The translations under genes and the position numbers were made by a program. Under the pieces are notes generated by a model. The model was not told the origin of the DNA, made no database searches, and saw only the letters and a list, made by a program, of their open reading frames with translations. 64,000 bases of DNA, taken from positions 1,178,001 to 1,242,000 of the forward strand of contig NZ_CP078076.1 of the NCBI RefSeq assembly GCF_023101165.1, in the 5' to 3' direction. Shown here piece after piece: positions 42,114 to 51,334 of this stretch; the first letter of the stretch is position 1, and every line of letters begins with the position of its first letter. This DNA is from Microbacterium sufflavum. Its GTDB lineage: Bacteria > Actinomycetota > Actinomycetes > Actinomycetales > Microbacteriaceae.

Positions 42114-44654
42114 TCAGTCGGGGAGCAGTCCGTGCCGGGCGGCCTGCTCCAGCGCCTCGGTGCGATTGGCCGCGTCGAGCTTGCGGTAGATGCTGCGCAG
42201 CTGGGTCTTGAGGGTGTTCGGCGACACGCTCAGCTCGGCGGCGATGTCCGGCAGCGCCGCCCCCGAGGTGAGGGCGTGCAGCACGACCTGCTCGCGGGAC
42301 GACAGTCGCGGCCGCGTCGCGAACGACGGCAGCGCGGAACGCGTGGGCAGGGGCGCGCCGCCGAGGGGGGCCAGGTCGGCGCGCACGGCCGCGAAGTCCT
42401 CGGCGCCGAGCAGGGCGATCGGGGTCCGCAGCTCCCGGTCGGCGAGCTGCGCGGCCAGCGCGTCGGTGGTCGGCTGCGCGGCGGCCGGGGTCACGCGGTG
42501 CAGGGCGGCGCTCTGCACGGCCGCGGCCTCCGCGCGCTCGCGAGACGTGGTCGGCTGGAGCCGCGTCTGCGCCAGCATGCGCACCGCCTCCGGCGCACGA
42601 CCGTCGACCAGGGCCACCCTGGCGCGTTCCAGCAGCGTCGCGAAGCGGTCGCCCGGCGCGTCGCGCTGCTTGATGCTGCGGGCGGCCCGGACGTCGCCGA
42701 GCGCGAGGTGCAGCAGGATCCGCGGGCGGCTGAGGGCCTGGCGTGCGTGGGGTGTTGCGCCCTCGCGTCCCCGCATCCTGGCGAAGGACTCCAGGCGTTC
42801 GAGCCCGCCCGCGGCGTCGCCGTCGTGCAGCGCGATCCACGCCTCCACGGCGGCCATGGTCGTCCAGTGCTCGCTCGTCGCCCGGTGGGGGAGGAACGCC
42901 CGCACGTGCTGTTTCGCGGCGTGGAGGTCGCCGTCCTCGACCGCGAGCATCGCCTCGGCCACGCGGTAGAACGTGCCGCGGTAGCCGTCGAGCAGCTCTT
43001 GGCTGTGACCGCCGTCGCGGAGGAGGCCGACGAAGTGCCGCGCCTCGGGGAGGTCTCCGGCCCTGGCGTGGATCCCGGCGAGCAGGCTCATGGCGTGGAA
43101 CCCGTTGCCGGTGCCCTGCGCACCGGCGAGAGCCGCGGCCTCCTCCAAGAGCCCCACCGCCTGTTCGCGGCGGCCTCCGTAGTACAGCGACAGCGCGAGG
43201 TGGGTGCACAGCAGCGGCATCTCCCGGGCGTAGCGGTGCCACTCGCTCTCGGGGGTCTCCGTGAACAGCGCGAGGGCACGGGCCGCGACCTGTCCCGCCC
43301 GGTCGGGCATGCCGATGACCCGCAGGGCCGCGCTCTCGGCCGTCCAGATGAAGAGGCGCTCGGTCGCCGAGAGGCGGGTCTTCCGCCCGTTCGCTGCCGA
43401 GACCGCCAGGCGCAGGAGCTGGAGTCCGCGCAGGCGGCGCAGCCGGTTGGCGTTGAGGCAGATGCCGAGGAGCATCGCCACGAGCGGCTCCTGCTTGAGG
43501 CGTGCGATCGGGAGGTCGCCGAGCAGTCGCACGACCGCCCTGCCGTCGTGGTCGAGCAGGTGGCTCCATCCCGACATGATCACGTGTGCCGCGAGGGCGA
43601 GGTCGTCCTCCTCCACGGCCAGACGCAGCCCCTCGAACGGAGCGCCCCGCCGCACGGCGCCCTCCACCGCGAGGCGCCGCAACCGGGGGATCTCGGCCGG
43701 GTGTGTGCGGCGGAGCTCGCGGCGCAGCAGGGTGCGGGCGTGCGGGGCCAGGCGGAACAGGCGGGGCTCACCGGGCTCCCAGTGCCCGAAGCCGAACACC
43801 TCGGATTCCTCGAGGGCGTGGACGATGTCGGGGTTGCCCGTCAGTGCGGCAGCGAGGGGGGTGTCGACGGCGTCGGTGATGCTGAGCCGGACTAGATCGT
43901 CCAGGGTCCGCTCGGCGAAGTCGTCCCGCTCGATGCGAGCCCGGAGGTAGTCCTCGATCGTCGCGGATGCCGCCTCGACGACGGCCGACCCGCCCCCGTG
44001 CAGGGCCGCCGCCCGGACGGCCGCGGGGAAGCCGCCCGTCGCCTCCTGGATCGCCTGGACCGTGTCATCGTCGACGGCGGGGTCGAGCATCGCGCGGATC
44101 TCGTCGTGGTCGAACATGAGCTCCTGCGGGCCGAGAAGCGCGGTGTCGATCACCAGCCGCAGCCCGGCGCTGTCGAAGGGACTGGGCCGGTTGGTCGCGA
44201 CGACGAGTCGCACGAGCGGGAGCGCGGCGATCGTGCGACACAGGTCGAACACGCTCTCGCGGTCGAGCGCGGCGGCGTCGTCGAGCACGATCACCAGCGG
44301 CTCCGTGAGCGGGCACAGATGCTCGGTGACCGCGGCCCACAGCTCTCCGGGTGGCTCCGTCGGGGGGTCTGCGGGAGCCCTGCCCTCTGGCGCCTGTTCG
44401 CGAAGGGCGCGCAGCAGTGCCAGGGCGAGGTCGGAGCTGCTCTCACGCCCGGGGGTCACGGTGAGCCAGACCACGCGGGACGAGGTGACGAACGCCCAGC
44501 CGACCACCGCGGTGGTCTTGCCCGAGCCCGATGCCCCGCGGAGCAGCGTGAGCGGGGTGTCCGTCTCGAGGGCTGCGTTGAGCCGCGGTCGCCCGATCAC
44601 GTTCGTCGAGACGCGCGGCAGATGCCTGCTCTCACGCGCGACGGAATCCGTCAT
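42114..44654 (-). CDS. LAL-type (MalT-like) LuxR transcriptional regulator
   Basis: An 846-residue protein. An N-terminal STAND/AAA-like ATPase has Walker A RGASGSGKTT (about 39-48) and Walker B-like LVIVLDDAAAL. A long helical repeat sensor region fills about 330-760. The C-terminal LuxR helix-turn-helix is LSSREQVVLHALTSGAALPD then IAAELSVSPNTLKTQLRSIY. Family members are ATP-driven activators that open on ligand binding. ATG 44654 follows GGGGAGGGG. It is convergent with the DUF11 protein gene, a candidate target by proximity only. Confidence 0.88.
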   Translation of the reverse strand: MTDSVARESRHLPRVSTNVIGRPRLNAALETDTPLTLLRGASGSGKTTAVVGWAFVTSSRVVWLTVTPGRESSSDLALALLRALREQAPEGRAPADPPTEPPGELWAAVTEHLCPLTEPLVIVLDDAAALDRESVFDLCRTIAALPLVRLVVATNRPSPFDSAGLRLVIDTALLGPQELMFDHDEIRAMLDPAVDDDTVQAIQEATGGFPAAVRAAALHGGGSAVVEAASATIEDYLRARIERDDFAERTLDDLVRLSITDAVDTPLAAALTGNPDIVHALEESEVFGFGHWEPGEPRLFRLAPHARTLLRRELRRTHPAEIPRLRRLAVEGAVRRGAPFEGLRLAVEEDDLALAAHVIMSGWSHLLDHDGRAVVRLLGDLPIARLKQEPLVAMLLGICLNANRLRRLRGLQLLRLAVSAANGRKTRLSATERLFIWTAESAALRVIGMPDRAGQVAARALALFTETPESEWHRYAREMPLLCTHLALSLYYGGRREQAVGLLEEAAALAGAQGTGNGFHAMSLLAGIHARAGDLPEARHFVGLLRDGGHSQELLDGYRGTFYRVAEAMLAVEDGDLHAAKQHVRAFLPHRATSEHWTTMAAVEAWIALHDGDAAGGLERLESFARMRGREGATPHARQALSRPRILLHLALGDVRAARSIKQRDAPGDRFATLLERARVALVDGRAPEAVRMLAQTRLQPTTSRERAEAAAVQSAALHRVTPAAAQPTTDALAAQLADRELRTPIALLGAEDFAAVRADLAPLGGAPLPTRSALPSFATRPRLSSREQVVLHALTSGAALPDIAAELSVSPNTLKTQLRSIYRKLDAANRTEALEQAARHGLLPD

Positions 44655-44770
44655 GTCCCCTCCCCAGGTCCCCGCCTCCACAATATTCCGAAATGACGAT
44701 CGGGCGGGTGACATGACGCCGCAGCGACGCCGGTGATCGGCCGGCCGCCGTGGCCTCTAGGCTCGGAGAC

Positions 44771-45322
44771 GTGACGGACGGGCGGGCGAAGACGGTGCGA
44801 CGCGTGCCGACCAGCGCCCTGCTGGTGAGTGCGGCGCTCGGTGCGATCCAGGCGCTCGTGTTCCTCGCGGTCGTTCCCGTCACCGGAGTGCTCGCGGCCG
44901 CCTCGCCCCCGGCCTACGCCCTGGTCGCCGCTGTGCACACGGCCCTGCCGTTCCTGGCGCGCGTGGTCACGCGCACGCCGGGCGCCGCCACGCTGACGGC
45001 GTTCGTGGCCGGGGCGCTCACGGTCGCGGTGTCGCCGATCGGACCACTCGGGCTGGTCCCGCTCCTGCTCGGCGGTCTGGTGCTCGACCTCGTGCTCCCG
45101 CTGCGGCGCGACGCTCGGGTGGGGGCAGGGCGGATCCTGGCGGCCGGGGCCGTCGCGGGGATCGCGCTGTTCCTGGTCGCGCTGCCGGTGTTCTCGCCGG
45201 AGCACCTGGTGCCCGCGGTGCTCGTGGCGACGCTGGCCGCGCGCGTGGTCGGGGAGGTCGCGGTCGCCGGGGTCGTGATCGCGGTGCGGAGGCTGCTGGC
45301 CCGCGCGGGCGTCGTCCGCTGA
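44771..45322 (+). CDS. Multi-TM protein, possibly an ECF transporter S component
   Basis: A 183-residue protein with five or six hydrophobic segments and small-residue-rich loops (VTRTPGAATLTAFVAGALTV, GPLGLVPLLLGGLVLDLVLP). Size and pattern resemble S components of energy-coupling-factor vitamin transporters, but no ATPase or T component lies nearby and no substrate motif is seen. GTG 44771 follows a GGAGAC ribosome site. A CsoR-like operator starts just after its stop. Confidence 0.55.
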   Translation: MTDGRAKTVRRVPTSALLVSAALGAIQALVFLAVVPVTGVLAAASPPAYALVAAVHTALPFLARVVTRTPGAATLTAFVAGALTVAVSPIGPLGLVPLLLGGLVLDLVLPLRRDARVGAGRILAAGAVAGIALFLVALPVFSPEHLVPAVLVATLAARVVGEVAVAGVVIAVRRLLARAGVVR

Positions 45323-45338
45323 ACATGCCCCGAATACC

Positions 45339-45359
45339 TATACCCCCTGCGGGTAGTAT
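45339..45359. promoter_or_regulatory. CsoR-like copper operator and promoter
   Basis: TATACCCCCTGCGGGTAGTAT is the CsoR pattern (TATACCCC, short spacer, GGGTA-TAT) split as TATACCCC (45339-45346) and GGGTAGTAT (45351-45359). TAGTAT (45354-45359) can also be the -10 element; transcription would then begin at or next to ATG 45366, giving a leaderless mRNA. Copper-bound CsoR leaves such sites. Confidence 0.65.
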
Positions 45360-45365
45360 CGGGGC

Positions 45366-45824
45366 ATGACCGATCGACGGGCGCTGCGCGGGGCACTGCT
45401 CGCGGTGGTGCTCGCGGGCGGAGTGCTGCTCGGGCTGCTCGGCATGCACGCGCTCGGGTTGCACGGCACCGCCGGGGCGCACGGCCCCGGTCACGCCGCG
45501 GTCGTCGCGACGGCGCCCCACGGCGACGCCGCCCACGACCGCCCGGGCTCCGCGGCCCACGACCGCGGCGACCGCGCCGCGCCGCTCGCCTCCCACGAGG
45601 GCAGCACCCCGCCGTCGCACGACCTCGCCGCGCCGTCGGCCGGGGGAGCGGACGGCGCCGCCGCGTGCGTGCTGGCCCTGCTCGGCGGGCTCCTCCTGCT
45701 CCTGCGCCACCGGGCGTCCCCGGCCCTCGCGGCACCGGCGGCCACGGTCGTCCTCCGCGCGCGCGGCACCCTGCCGATCCCGCGACCTCCGTCTCTTCAC
45801 GTGCTCTGCATCAGCCGGACCTGA
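45366..45824 (+). CDS. DUF6153-like small membrane protein
   Basis: A 152-residue protein with an N-terminal hydrophobic segment ending LLGMHALGLHG, a His-rich middle (many HG, HD and AAHDR repeats, about 35-85) and a second hydrophobic segment AACVLALLGGLLLLLRH. These match small copper-associated actinobacterial proteins of the DUF6153 type. The His-rich loop is probably outside the membrane and could bind copper. It follows directly on a CsoR-like operator and precedes a DUF305 lipoprotein. Confidence 0.72.
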   Translation: MTDRRALRGALLAVVLAGGVLLGLLGMHALGLHGTAGAHGPGHAAVVATAPHGDAAHDRPGSAAHDRGDRAAPLASHEGSTPPSHDLAAPSAGGADGAAACVLALLGGLLLLLRHRASPALAAPAATVVLRARGTLPIPRPPSLHVLCISRT

Positions 45825-45897
45825 GGCGCCGTCGTGCGCCCGGGGCGACCGCGACCGCGTTCGCCCATCCGATCGAGAAGACCGAGAAGAGAGACCC

Positions 45898-46494
45898 ATG
45901 AAGAATCGAACCACCCGTACCGCGGCCGCCCTCGTGATCGCGGGGTCGCTCGCGCTCGCCGGCTGCGCGTCGAGCGAGCCCGCGGGCCCCGCCGACCACT
46001 CCGGCATGGACCACTCCCCGAGTGACGCCCCGGCCGCCGGGGCGAACGACGCGGATGCGATGTTCGCGTCGATGATGATCGTGCACCACCAGCAGGCGGT
46101 CGAGATGTCCGACATCGTGCTCGCGAAGGACGGCGTCGACCCGCGCGTGGTCGACCTCGCCGAACGCATCACGGCCGCGCAGGGGCCCGAGATCGAGCAG
46201 CTGCAGGGCTGGCTCGACGACTGGGGTGTCGACGCGGCCGACGCCAGCGCCATGGACCACGGCGACGGCATGATGAGCGACGACGACCTCGCCGCGCTCG
46301 AGGCCGCGACCGGGCCCGAGGCGTCGCGGCTGTTCCTGGAGCAGATGATCGTGCACCACGAGGGCGCGGTGGAGATGGCGGAGGTGCAGCTCGCGGACGG
46401 CGAGAACGCCGATGCGGTGGCGCTCGCGCAGGACATCGTCGACGCCCAGACGGCCGAGATCGCGGAGATGAAGGACATCCTCGCGAGCCTCTGA
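45898..46494 (+). CDS. DUF305 lipoprotein, probable copper-binding
   Basis: A 198-residue protein with signal peptide and lipobox LAGC (Cys23), so it is membrane-anchored outside. It has two DUF305 halves, each with an M-x-HH motif: MMIVHHQQAVEMSDIVL (about 58) and EQMIVHHEGAVEMAEVQL (about 148), plus extra Met/His (DHSGMDHSPS, MDHGDGMMS). Met/His clusters of this type bind copper or silver. It starts 73 bases after the DUF6153-like gene and shares the CsoR-like promoter. A terminator follows at 46500. Confidence 0.88.
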   Translation: MKNRTTRTAAALVIAGSLALAGCASSEPAGPADHSGMDHSPSDAPAAGANDADAMFASMMIVHHQQAVEMSDIVLAKDGVDPRVVDLAERITAAQGPEIEQLQGWLDDWGVDAADASAMDHGDGMMSDDDLAALEAATGPEASRLFLEQMIVHHEGAVEMAEVQLADGENADAVALAQDIVDAQTAEIAEMKDILASL

Positions 46495-46499
46495 CGCGA

Positions 46500-46533
46500 G
46501 AGCCCCGCGTCGCCCTCGCGCGGCGCGGGGCTC
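46500..46533. terminator. Terminator after the copper operon
   Basis: GAGCCCCGCG (46500-46509) pairs with CGCGGGGCTC (46524-46533). Confidence 0.75.
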
Positions 46534-46568
46534 ACCCCGTCCCCCGCCGCCGGACATCGCCGCGAGGG

Positions 46569-47936
46569 CTATCGCTGATCCGGGCGCGGCGGAGTCCGCT
46601 CGGCCCTCCCGACGCGGCGCGCCACCCGTCGCAGCGGGTGCGCGAGCCGCTGCCACAGCGTGGGCGCGGGGGTGTCGTCGGGAGCGGGCGGCGGAGCCAC
46701 CGCGAACTGCACGAACTCCTCGGCGCCGTGGTGCACCACGCGGTACAGGGCCGTGCCGATCAGCACGCCCAGCGCGATCGACATGACCGACACGAGGGCG
46801 GCGGCGAAGTCGGCCAGGCCGTTGTCGGTCGCGAACGCCTCGGTCAGTCCGACCAGTCCGGCCGCCCCCGGCACGAGCAGCCAGAACGCCGGCAGGAACG
46901 TCAGCTGCGACGGCGCCCCGTGCCGCAGCCCCGCGATCCAGAACACCACCGGGGTCACCGCGAGCGCGCCGACGAAGCCGCCCACGGCCGGATCGATGAA
47001 CTCGGTGCCCGCCCACTGGCCCACGTAGGCGACCACGAGCGCGAGCAGCACCCATCCGAAGGTCGACGGCGGCGCCGAGAAATGGAGGTAGTTGCCCAGC
47101 GCGAACACGAGGATCCCCAGCAGCGGCACCCACCACGGCAGGAACGAGGAGGCATCGAGCGGCTCGTACGAATCGGACGACACCCCCACCACGGCACCCG
47201 CGGCGAGGATGCCGAACGCCAGCAGTGCGAGCTGCACGAACCCGTAGACCAGCCGCGACGCCCCGGAGATCATCTGGCCGGCGGCGAGCTCGACCGTCGC
47301 GGTGGTCAGCACCCCGCCCGGAAGGAACGTGACCAGCGGGGCGATCAGCACGCGGATCGGGTCGCCGACCTCCACGGCCTCCGCGAGCAGGAACACCGCG
47401 GTCGCGCACACGAACGCCGCCGCGATCGGCATGATGAGCTGCAGCGTGGGCGAGCGCACGAGCTTGAGCAGCCCGATCCCGAAACCGAGCACGAACGCGA
47501 CGGTCGCGCCCTGCCAGGTGGGGGCGAGCAGCAGGGCGAGCCCGGTGGTGAGGATCGCGTGCCCGAGCGTGCGCGTGAACCAGCCGAGGCGCGGTCGCAT
47601 CGCGCCGATCTCGTTGAGCCGCCGGATGCCGTCGCGCGGCGCGACCGCGCCGGTGCGGGCCTGCGCGATCAGCTCGTACAGTGCCGCGATCTGGTCGAAG
47701 CGGAACGACGCGTTGGTCGCGGAACGGATGGCGACGCGCTCCTCCTCCTCGTCGCCCGTCTCCACGATGATGATCGTCGGCAGCACCACGAAGTCGGTGT
47801 CGTCGCCGCCGGACGCGCGCGCCACCTCGGCGATCGTGTCGCGGATGCGGTCGACCGACTCCGCCGAGGCGTTCATCCCCTGCGCCAGCCCGAGCAGGAA
47901 CTGGCGCAGCGCCGACCGGTCGACGACGTCGGTCAT
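46569..47936 (-). CDS. Threonine/serine exporter family protein (ThrE-like)
   Basis: A 455-residue protein. The soluble N-terminal part (about 1-130) has FLLGLAQGMNASAESVDRIR and a short DEEEERVAIRSATN segment typical of ThrE. About ten transmembrane helices follow, covering the two fused ThrE domains (DUF1212 and DUF3815). C. glutamicum ThrE exports threonine and serine by proton antiport. The C-terminal ~45 residues are charged and proline-rich. It starts 20 bases after the stop of the Dcu gene on the same strand and may be co-transcribed. Confidence 0.85.
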   Translation of the reverse strand: MTDVVDRSALRQFLLGLAQGMNASAESVDRIRDTIAEVARASGGDDTDFVVLPTIIIVETGDEEEERVAIRSATNASFRFDQIAALYELIAQARTGAVAPRDGIRRLNEIGAMRPRLGWFTRTLGHAILTTGLALLLAPTWQGATVAFVLGFGIGLLKLVRSPTLQLIMPIAAAFVCATAVFLLAEAVEVGDPIRVLIAPLVTFLPGGVLTTATVELAAGQMISGASRLVYGFVQLALLAFGILAAGAVVGVSSDSYEPLDASSFLPWWVPLLGILVFALGNYLHFSAPPSTFGWVLLALVVAYVGQWAGTEFIDPAVGGFVGALAVTPVVFWIAGLRHGAPSQLTFLPAFWLLVPGAAGLVGLTEAFATDNGLADFAAALVSVMSIALGVLIGTALYRVVHHGAEEFVQFAVAPPPAPDDTPAPTLWQRLAHPLRRVARRVGRAERTPPRPDQR

Positions 47937-47956
47937 GTCACCCCACCGCGGTCATG

Positions 47957-49312
47957 TCACGCGAACAGGAACGACAGGGCGACGCCGACCACGATCGCGG
48001 TGCCGACGTAGACCAGGTTCGGCAGCTGGAACGAGTGGTCGACCACGAACTTGCCCATCTTGGTCGTGCCGGTCTGGTCGAACGCGACCGTGGCGACCTG
48101 GCTGCCGTTGGCGGGCAGCGTGTAGATGCCCATGGTCGCCGGCCACAGGCCCACCAGCAGCGGGGCGGGCAGCCCGATCGTGATGCCGATCGGCACGATC
48201 GCGTTCGTCGCGCTCGACTGGCTCGTGGTGAGCATCGCGACCGCGAACAGCGCCAGCGCGAACAGCAGCGCGCCCAGGAACGCCGACGACCCCGACACCA
48301 CGGAGCCGAGTCCATCGACGATGAGCGTCTGGTTCGCGGCGACGAAGGTGTTCGCCAGCCACGCGATGCCGAACAGGGCGATGGCGCCGACGATGCCGGC
48401 GGGGAACGTGGGCTGCTTGGGCACGTCGGCCGCCTTCACCTTGCAGAACACGAAGATGAGGGCGGCGATGATGCCCATGGTGACCTCGATGATGACGGTC
48501 ACGCTCAGACGCACGGGGTCGCCACCGTCATCGGTGCCGATCACCGGTCGCAGATTCTCGAACAGGCCGAAGAACACGATCACCGCGACGCCCGCGAGGA
48601 ACAGCGATGCGGAGAGCACCGCGGTCTTCGGCAGCGTCTTCTCGTGCGCGTCGACGACCGGCGGCTTGATCTGCCCGTCCGCCAGGCGCTTCTGGTACTC
48701 CGGGTCGTCCTCCAGGTCCTTGCCGTGGCGCATCATCACGAGCGCCGCGACGAGGAGTCCCGCGATGGAGGCCGGCCACATGATGAGCAGCAGCCCGCCG
48801 AGGTCCACGCCCTGCGGCGCGAGCAGCACCACCATCGAGGCGGTCGCAGCCGACACGGGGGAGCACAGGATGCCGACCTGCGAGGCCACGGCCGAGACCG
48901 CCAGCGCCCGCTCCGGACGGATCTTCTGCTGGTACGACACGTCGTAGATCACCGGCAGCAGCGGATAGAAGATGTTGCCCGTTCCCGCGCCGACCGTGAA
49001 CAGGAACGACATCGCGGGGGCGAGGAACACCACCGACTTGGGGCGTTTGCGGATGACCTTCGCCGCGACGGACACCATCCAGTCGATGCCTCCGGCGGCC
49101 TGCATGGTCGAGGCGGCCGTGATCACGGTGATGACGATGAACACCGCGTCGACGGGGGCGTTGCCCGGCGCCTCGCCGAAGACGAACACCAGCACGGCGA
49201 CGCCGACGAGGCCCCACACGCCCAGGCCGATCCCGCTGGTGCGGGTGCCCATGAAGATCGCCAGGACGACGACGATCAGCTGGGCGATGAGGAGGAAGAC
49301 GTTGTCGTTCAT
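47957..49312 (-). CDS. C4-dicarboxylate carrier, DcuA/DcuB family
   Basis: A 451-residue protein with 10-12 transmembrane segments and DcuA/B hallmarks: the long VGAGTGNIFYPLLPVIYDVS segment, SQVGILCSPVSAATASMV, and TTSQSSATNAIVPIGITIGL near the C-terminus. The family exchanges fumarate, malate, succinate or aspartate. It lies between a peptidase E gene upstream (30 bases) and an amino acid exporter, which suggests aspartate handling rather than only anaerobic fumarate respiration (inference). Confidence 0.9.
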   Translation of the reverse strand: MNDNVFLLIAQLIVVVLAIFMGTRTSGIGLGVWGLVGVAVLVFVFGEAPGNAPVDAVFIVITVITAASTMQAAGGIDWMVSVAAKVIRKRPKSVVFLAPAMSFLFTVGAGTGNIFYPLLPVIYDVSYQQKIRPERALAVSAVASQVGILCSPVSAATASMVVLLAPQGVDLGGLLLIMWPASIAGLLVAALVMMRHGKDLEDDPEYQKRLADGQIKPPVVDAHEKTLPKTAVLSASLFLAGVAVIVFFGLFENLRPVIGTDDGGDPVRLSVTVIIEVTMGIIAALIFVFCKVKAADVPKQPTFPAGIVGAIALFGIAWLANTFVAANQTLIVDGLGSVVSGSSAFLGALLFALALFAVAMLTTSQSSATNAIVPIGITIGLPAPLLVGLWPATMGIYTLPANGSQVATVAFDQTGTTKMGKFVVDHSFQLPNLVYVGTAIVVGVALSFLFA

Positions 49313-49342
49313 GACGATGCCCCGATCATCAGGATGGCCCGG

Positions 49343-50083
49343 TCAGGAGGAGGGTCCGGTGGCGATGGGCCCGGTACCGGTGAGCACCTGCACGGGCAGC
49401 TCGGTCTCGACGATCCGCCCGTCCACCGCTTCCACCCGCAGGGCGAGGGGGTCGTCGACCGGGCTGATCGCCGTCACGAACTCGGAGTTCTCGAAGTGCA
49501 GCGACTGGAGGTTGCCCACCGCGTAGCCGGTCGACAGCTCCGCGCTGAGCAGGGAGGCGTGGAACAGCGGCCGGCGCTGGTCCTCGGCGTCGTAGTGCGG
49601 GCAGAAGCTGCCGTGCAGGAAGCCAAGGCCCTCCGGCAGCACCTGCAGCGTGGGGCCGTAGCTGTCGGTCGTGCCGCCCTCGAACCAGCAGATCCCGCCC
49701 GCGCTGCCGCCGGTGAACACCACGTTCGACGCCGGGTCCTCCCACATCTCGCGCATGATCTCGTCGAGTCCCTGCCGCTTCCACACGTCGAGCATGTTGG
49801 CGGTGTTGCCGCCGCCCACGTGGATCACGTCGAAGCCCTTCACGAACCCGGCGAGGTCGTCGACCGCACGGTGGAACAGCGGCAGGTGGTGCGGCGCGCA
49901 CCGGTCGGAGTCGTACGTGGAGTAGAAGCTCACGATGTAGGCGGTGTCGTCGCCCGTCGCGGTGCCGACGAACAGCACCCGCGGTCTGTCCTTGCCGGTG
50001 AGTCTCAGGATGTAGTCGTGCGTCGGATCGTTCCGGCGCTCCATCATGGCCTTCCCGGCTCCGGTTGCGACAACATGTGACAT
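49343..50083 (-). CDS. Peptidase E (S51) family protein
   Basis: A 246-residue class I glutamine amidotransferase-like protein with the S51 motifs VIHVGGGNTANML and FTGGSAGGICWFEGGTTDSYG, where Ser in GGSAGG is the nucleophile. His in LHGSFCPHYDAED is a likely triad member. Peptidase E cleaves Asp-X dipeptides; cyanophycinase is the other branch of the family. ATG 50083 gives MSHVVATGAGKA. It is followed after 30 bases by the Dcu-type carrier, a pairing that fits release and transport of aspartate. Confidence 0.85.
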   Translation of the reverse strand: MSHVVATGAGKAMMERRNDPTHDYILRLTGKDRPRVLFVGTATGDDTAYIVSFYSTYDSDRCAPHHLPLFHRAVDDLAGFVKGFDVIHVGGGNTANMLDVWKRQGLDEIMREMWEDPASNVVFTGGSAGGICWFEGGTTDSYGPTLQVLPEGLGFLHGSFCPHYDAEDQRRPLFHASLLSAELSTGYAVGNLQSLHFENSEFVTAISPVDDPLALRVEAVDGRIVETELPVQVLTGTGPIATGPSS

Positions 50084-50216
50084 CGGTGACCCCCCGGTTC
50101 GACGGCTGCTCTCAGGCGTCAACATAGTGGTGCGCGACCCGGCGCGTCCAGCACTCCTCACCCGCTCGACGTGAGGGACGGTGCGGCCGTCGGCGCACGC
50201 CATAGTGGGAGGGGAC

Positions 50217-51254
50217 GTGTCGACGACGGCGGGAGGGCCCACGGTGGCATCGAGCGAGTTCGCGGTGTGCGCGATGTCCGAGCGCCCGGCGCTGTGGACG
50301 CTGGTCTGGCATCCCGAGACCGAACGGTGGGAGGCGCGCGGCGCCGCGGTCGCGCTCGACCGGCCGTTCGCGCTCGCCGCCCACCCGTCCGGCTCCCTGT
50401 ACGCCGCGGGCCTCACCCCCGAGGGCGCGTTGCATCGGCTCACGCGCGGGCCCGGCGACGGCGCGGCCGACTGGGTCGTGCGGCAGAGCCTCGCCCTGCC
50501 GGGGGTGGAGCTGCCGTGCCGGGTGCGGTTCGACGCGGCTTCGCGGCGCCTGCTGATCCCCGGGTACGGGAACGGGGCGCTCGGGGTGGTCGACCTCGAC
50601 CGGGACGGCGGCTTCGCCGCGGCCGCCCGAGTGGCCGCGTTCACCGGCGGTGGACCCGACCCCGAACGACAGGACGGCCCGCACGCCCACGACGCCCTCG
50701 CGCTCGCCGCCGGCATCGGCGTGACCGACCTCGGCGCGGACGTGCTGCGCATCCTCGACCCGACGACCCTCGCCGAGCGGGCGCCGCTGGAGCTCCCCGC
50801 GGGCACGGGACCCCGGCACGTGGCCGACCTCGGCGGCGGACGGGTCGCGCTCTCGGGCGAGCTGGGCTCGACGCTCGTGCTGGCCTCGGTCACCGAGCGC
50901 CGCGTGCTCGATGTGCTGCCTGCGACCGCGCACGGCTCCGGCGGGTCGAACGCGCCCAGCACGGTGGTGCACGATCCCGTGCGCGGCCTGGTGCACGTCG
51001 CGAACCGCGGCGCCGACACGATCCTGACCGCCCGGATCGACGGCGACCGCCTGGTGCGCGTGTCCGAGGTGCCCGGTGGCGGCTCCCGGCCGGAACATCT
51101 CGTGCTCACCGGCCGGCACCTGCTGGCGGTGCACTCCGCCGACGGCGCGGTCGTGGCGCTGCGCCTGCGCGACGGGGTGCCCACGGCCGAGGTCGCCGCG
51201 GAGACCCGGGTGCCCGGCGCGATCTGGATCGAGCCGCTGCCGCCGCGGCGCTGA
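50217..51254 (+). CDS. Lactonase-family seven-bladed beta-propeller (6-phosphogluconolactonase YbhE type)
   Basis: A 345-residue protein with repeated beta-propeller blades and the family segments GTGPRHVADLGGG and GSRPEHLVLTGRHL, which resemble the GxGPRHxxF motifs of Pgl/YbhE lactonases. It may hydrolyse 6-phosphogluconolactone or another sugar lactone. GTG 50217 is preferred over 50181 because GGGAGGGGAC precedes it directly. No signal peptide. It is divergent from peptidase E and has no obvious operon partner. Confidence 0.8.
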   Translation: MSTTAGGPTVASSEFAVCAMSERPALWTLVWHPETERWEARGAAVALDRPFALAAHPSGSLYAAGLTPEGALHRLTRGPGDGAADWVVRQSLALPGVELPCRVRFDAASRRLLIPGYGNGALGVVDLDRDGGFAAAARVAAFTGGGPDPERQDGPHAHDALALAAGIGVTDLGADVLRILDPTTLAERAPLELPAGTGPRHVADLGGGRVALSGELGSTLVLASVTERRVLDVLPATAHGSGGSNAPSTVVHDPVRGLVHVANRGADTILTARIDGDRLVRVSEVPGGGSRPEHLVLTGRHLLAVHSADGAVVALRLRDGVPTAEVAAETRVPGAIWIEPLPPRR

Positions 51255-51334
51255 GCCGACGTTGCGGTCAGCGCTCGGGCAGCTCGGGGCGCCGGCGGTT
51301 CCGGTGGCTCGGGCGGCTGCCCGCGGGCTCGGGG

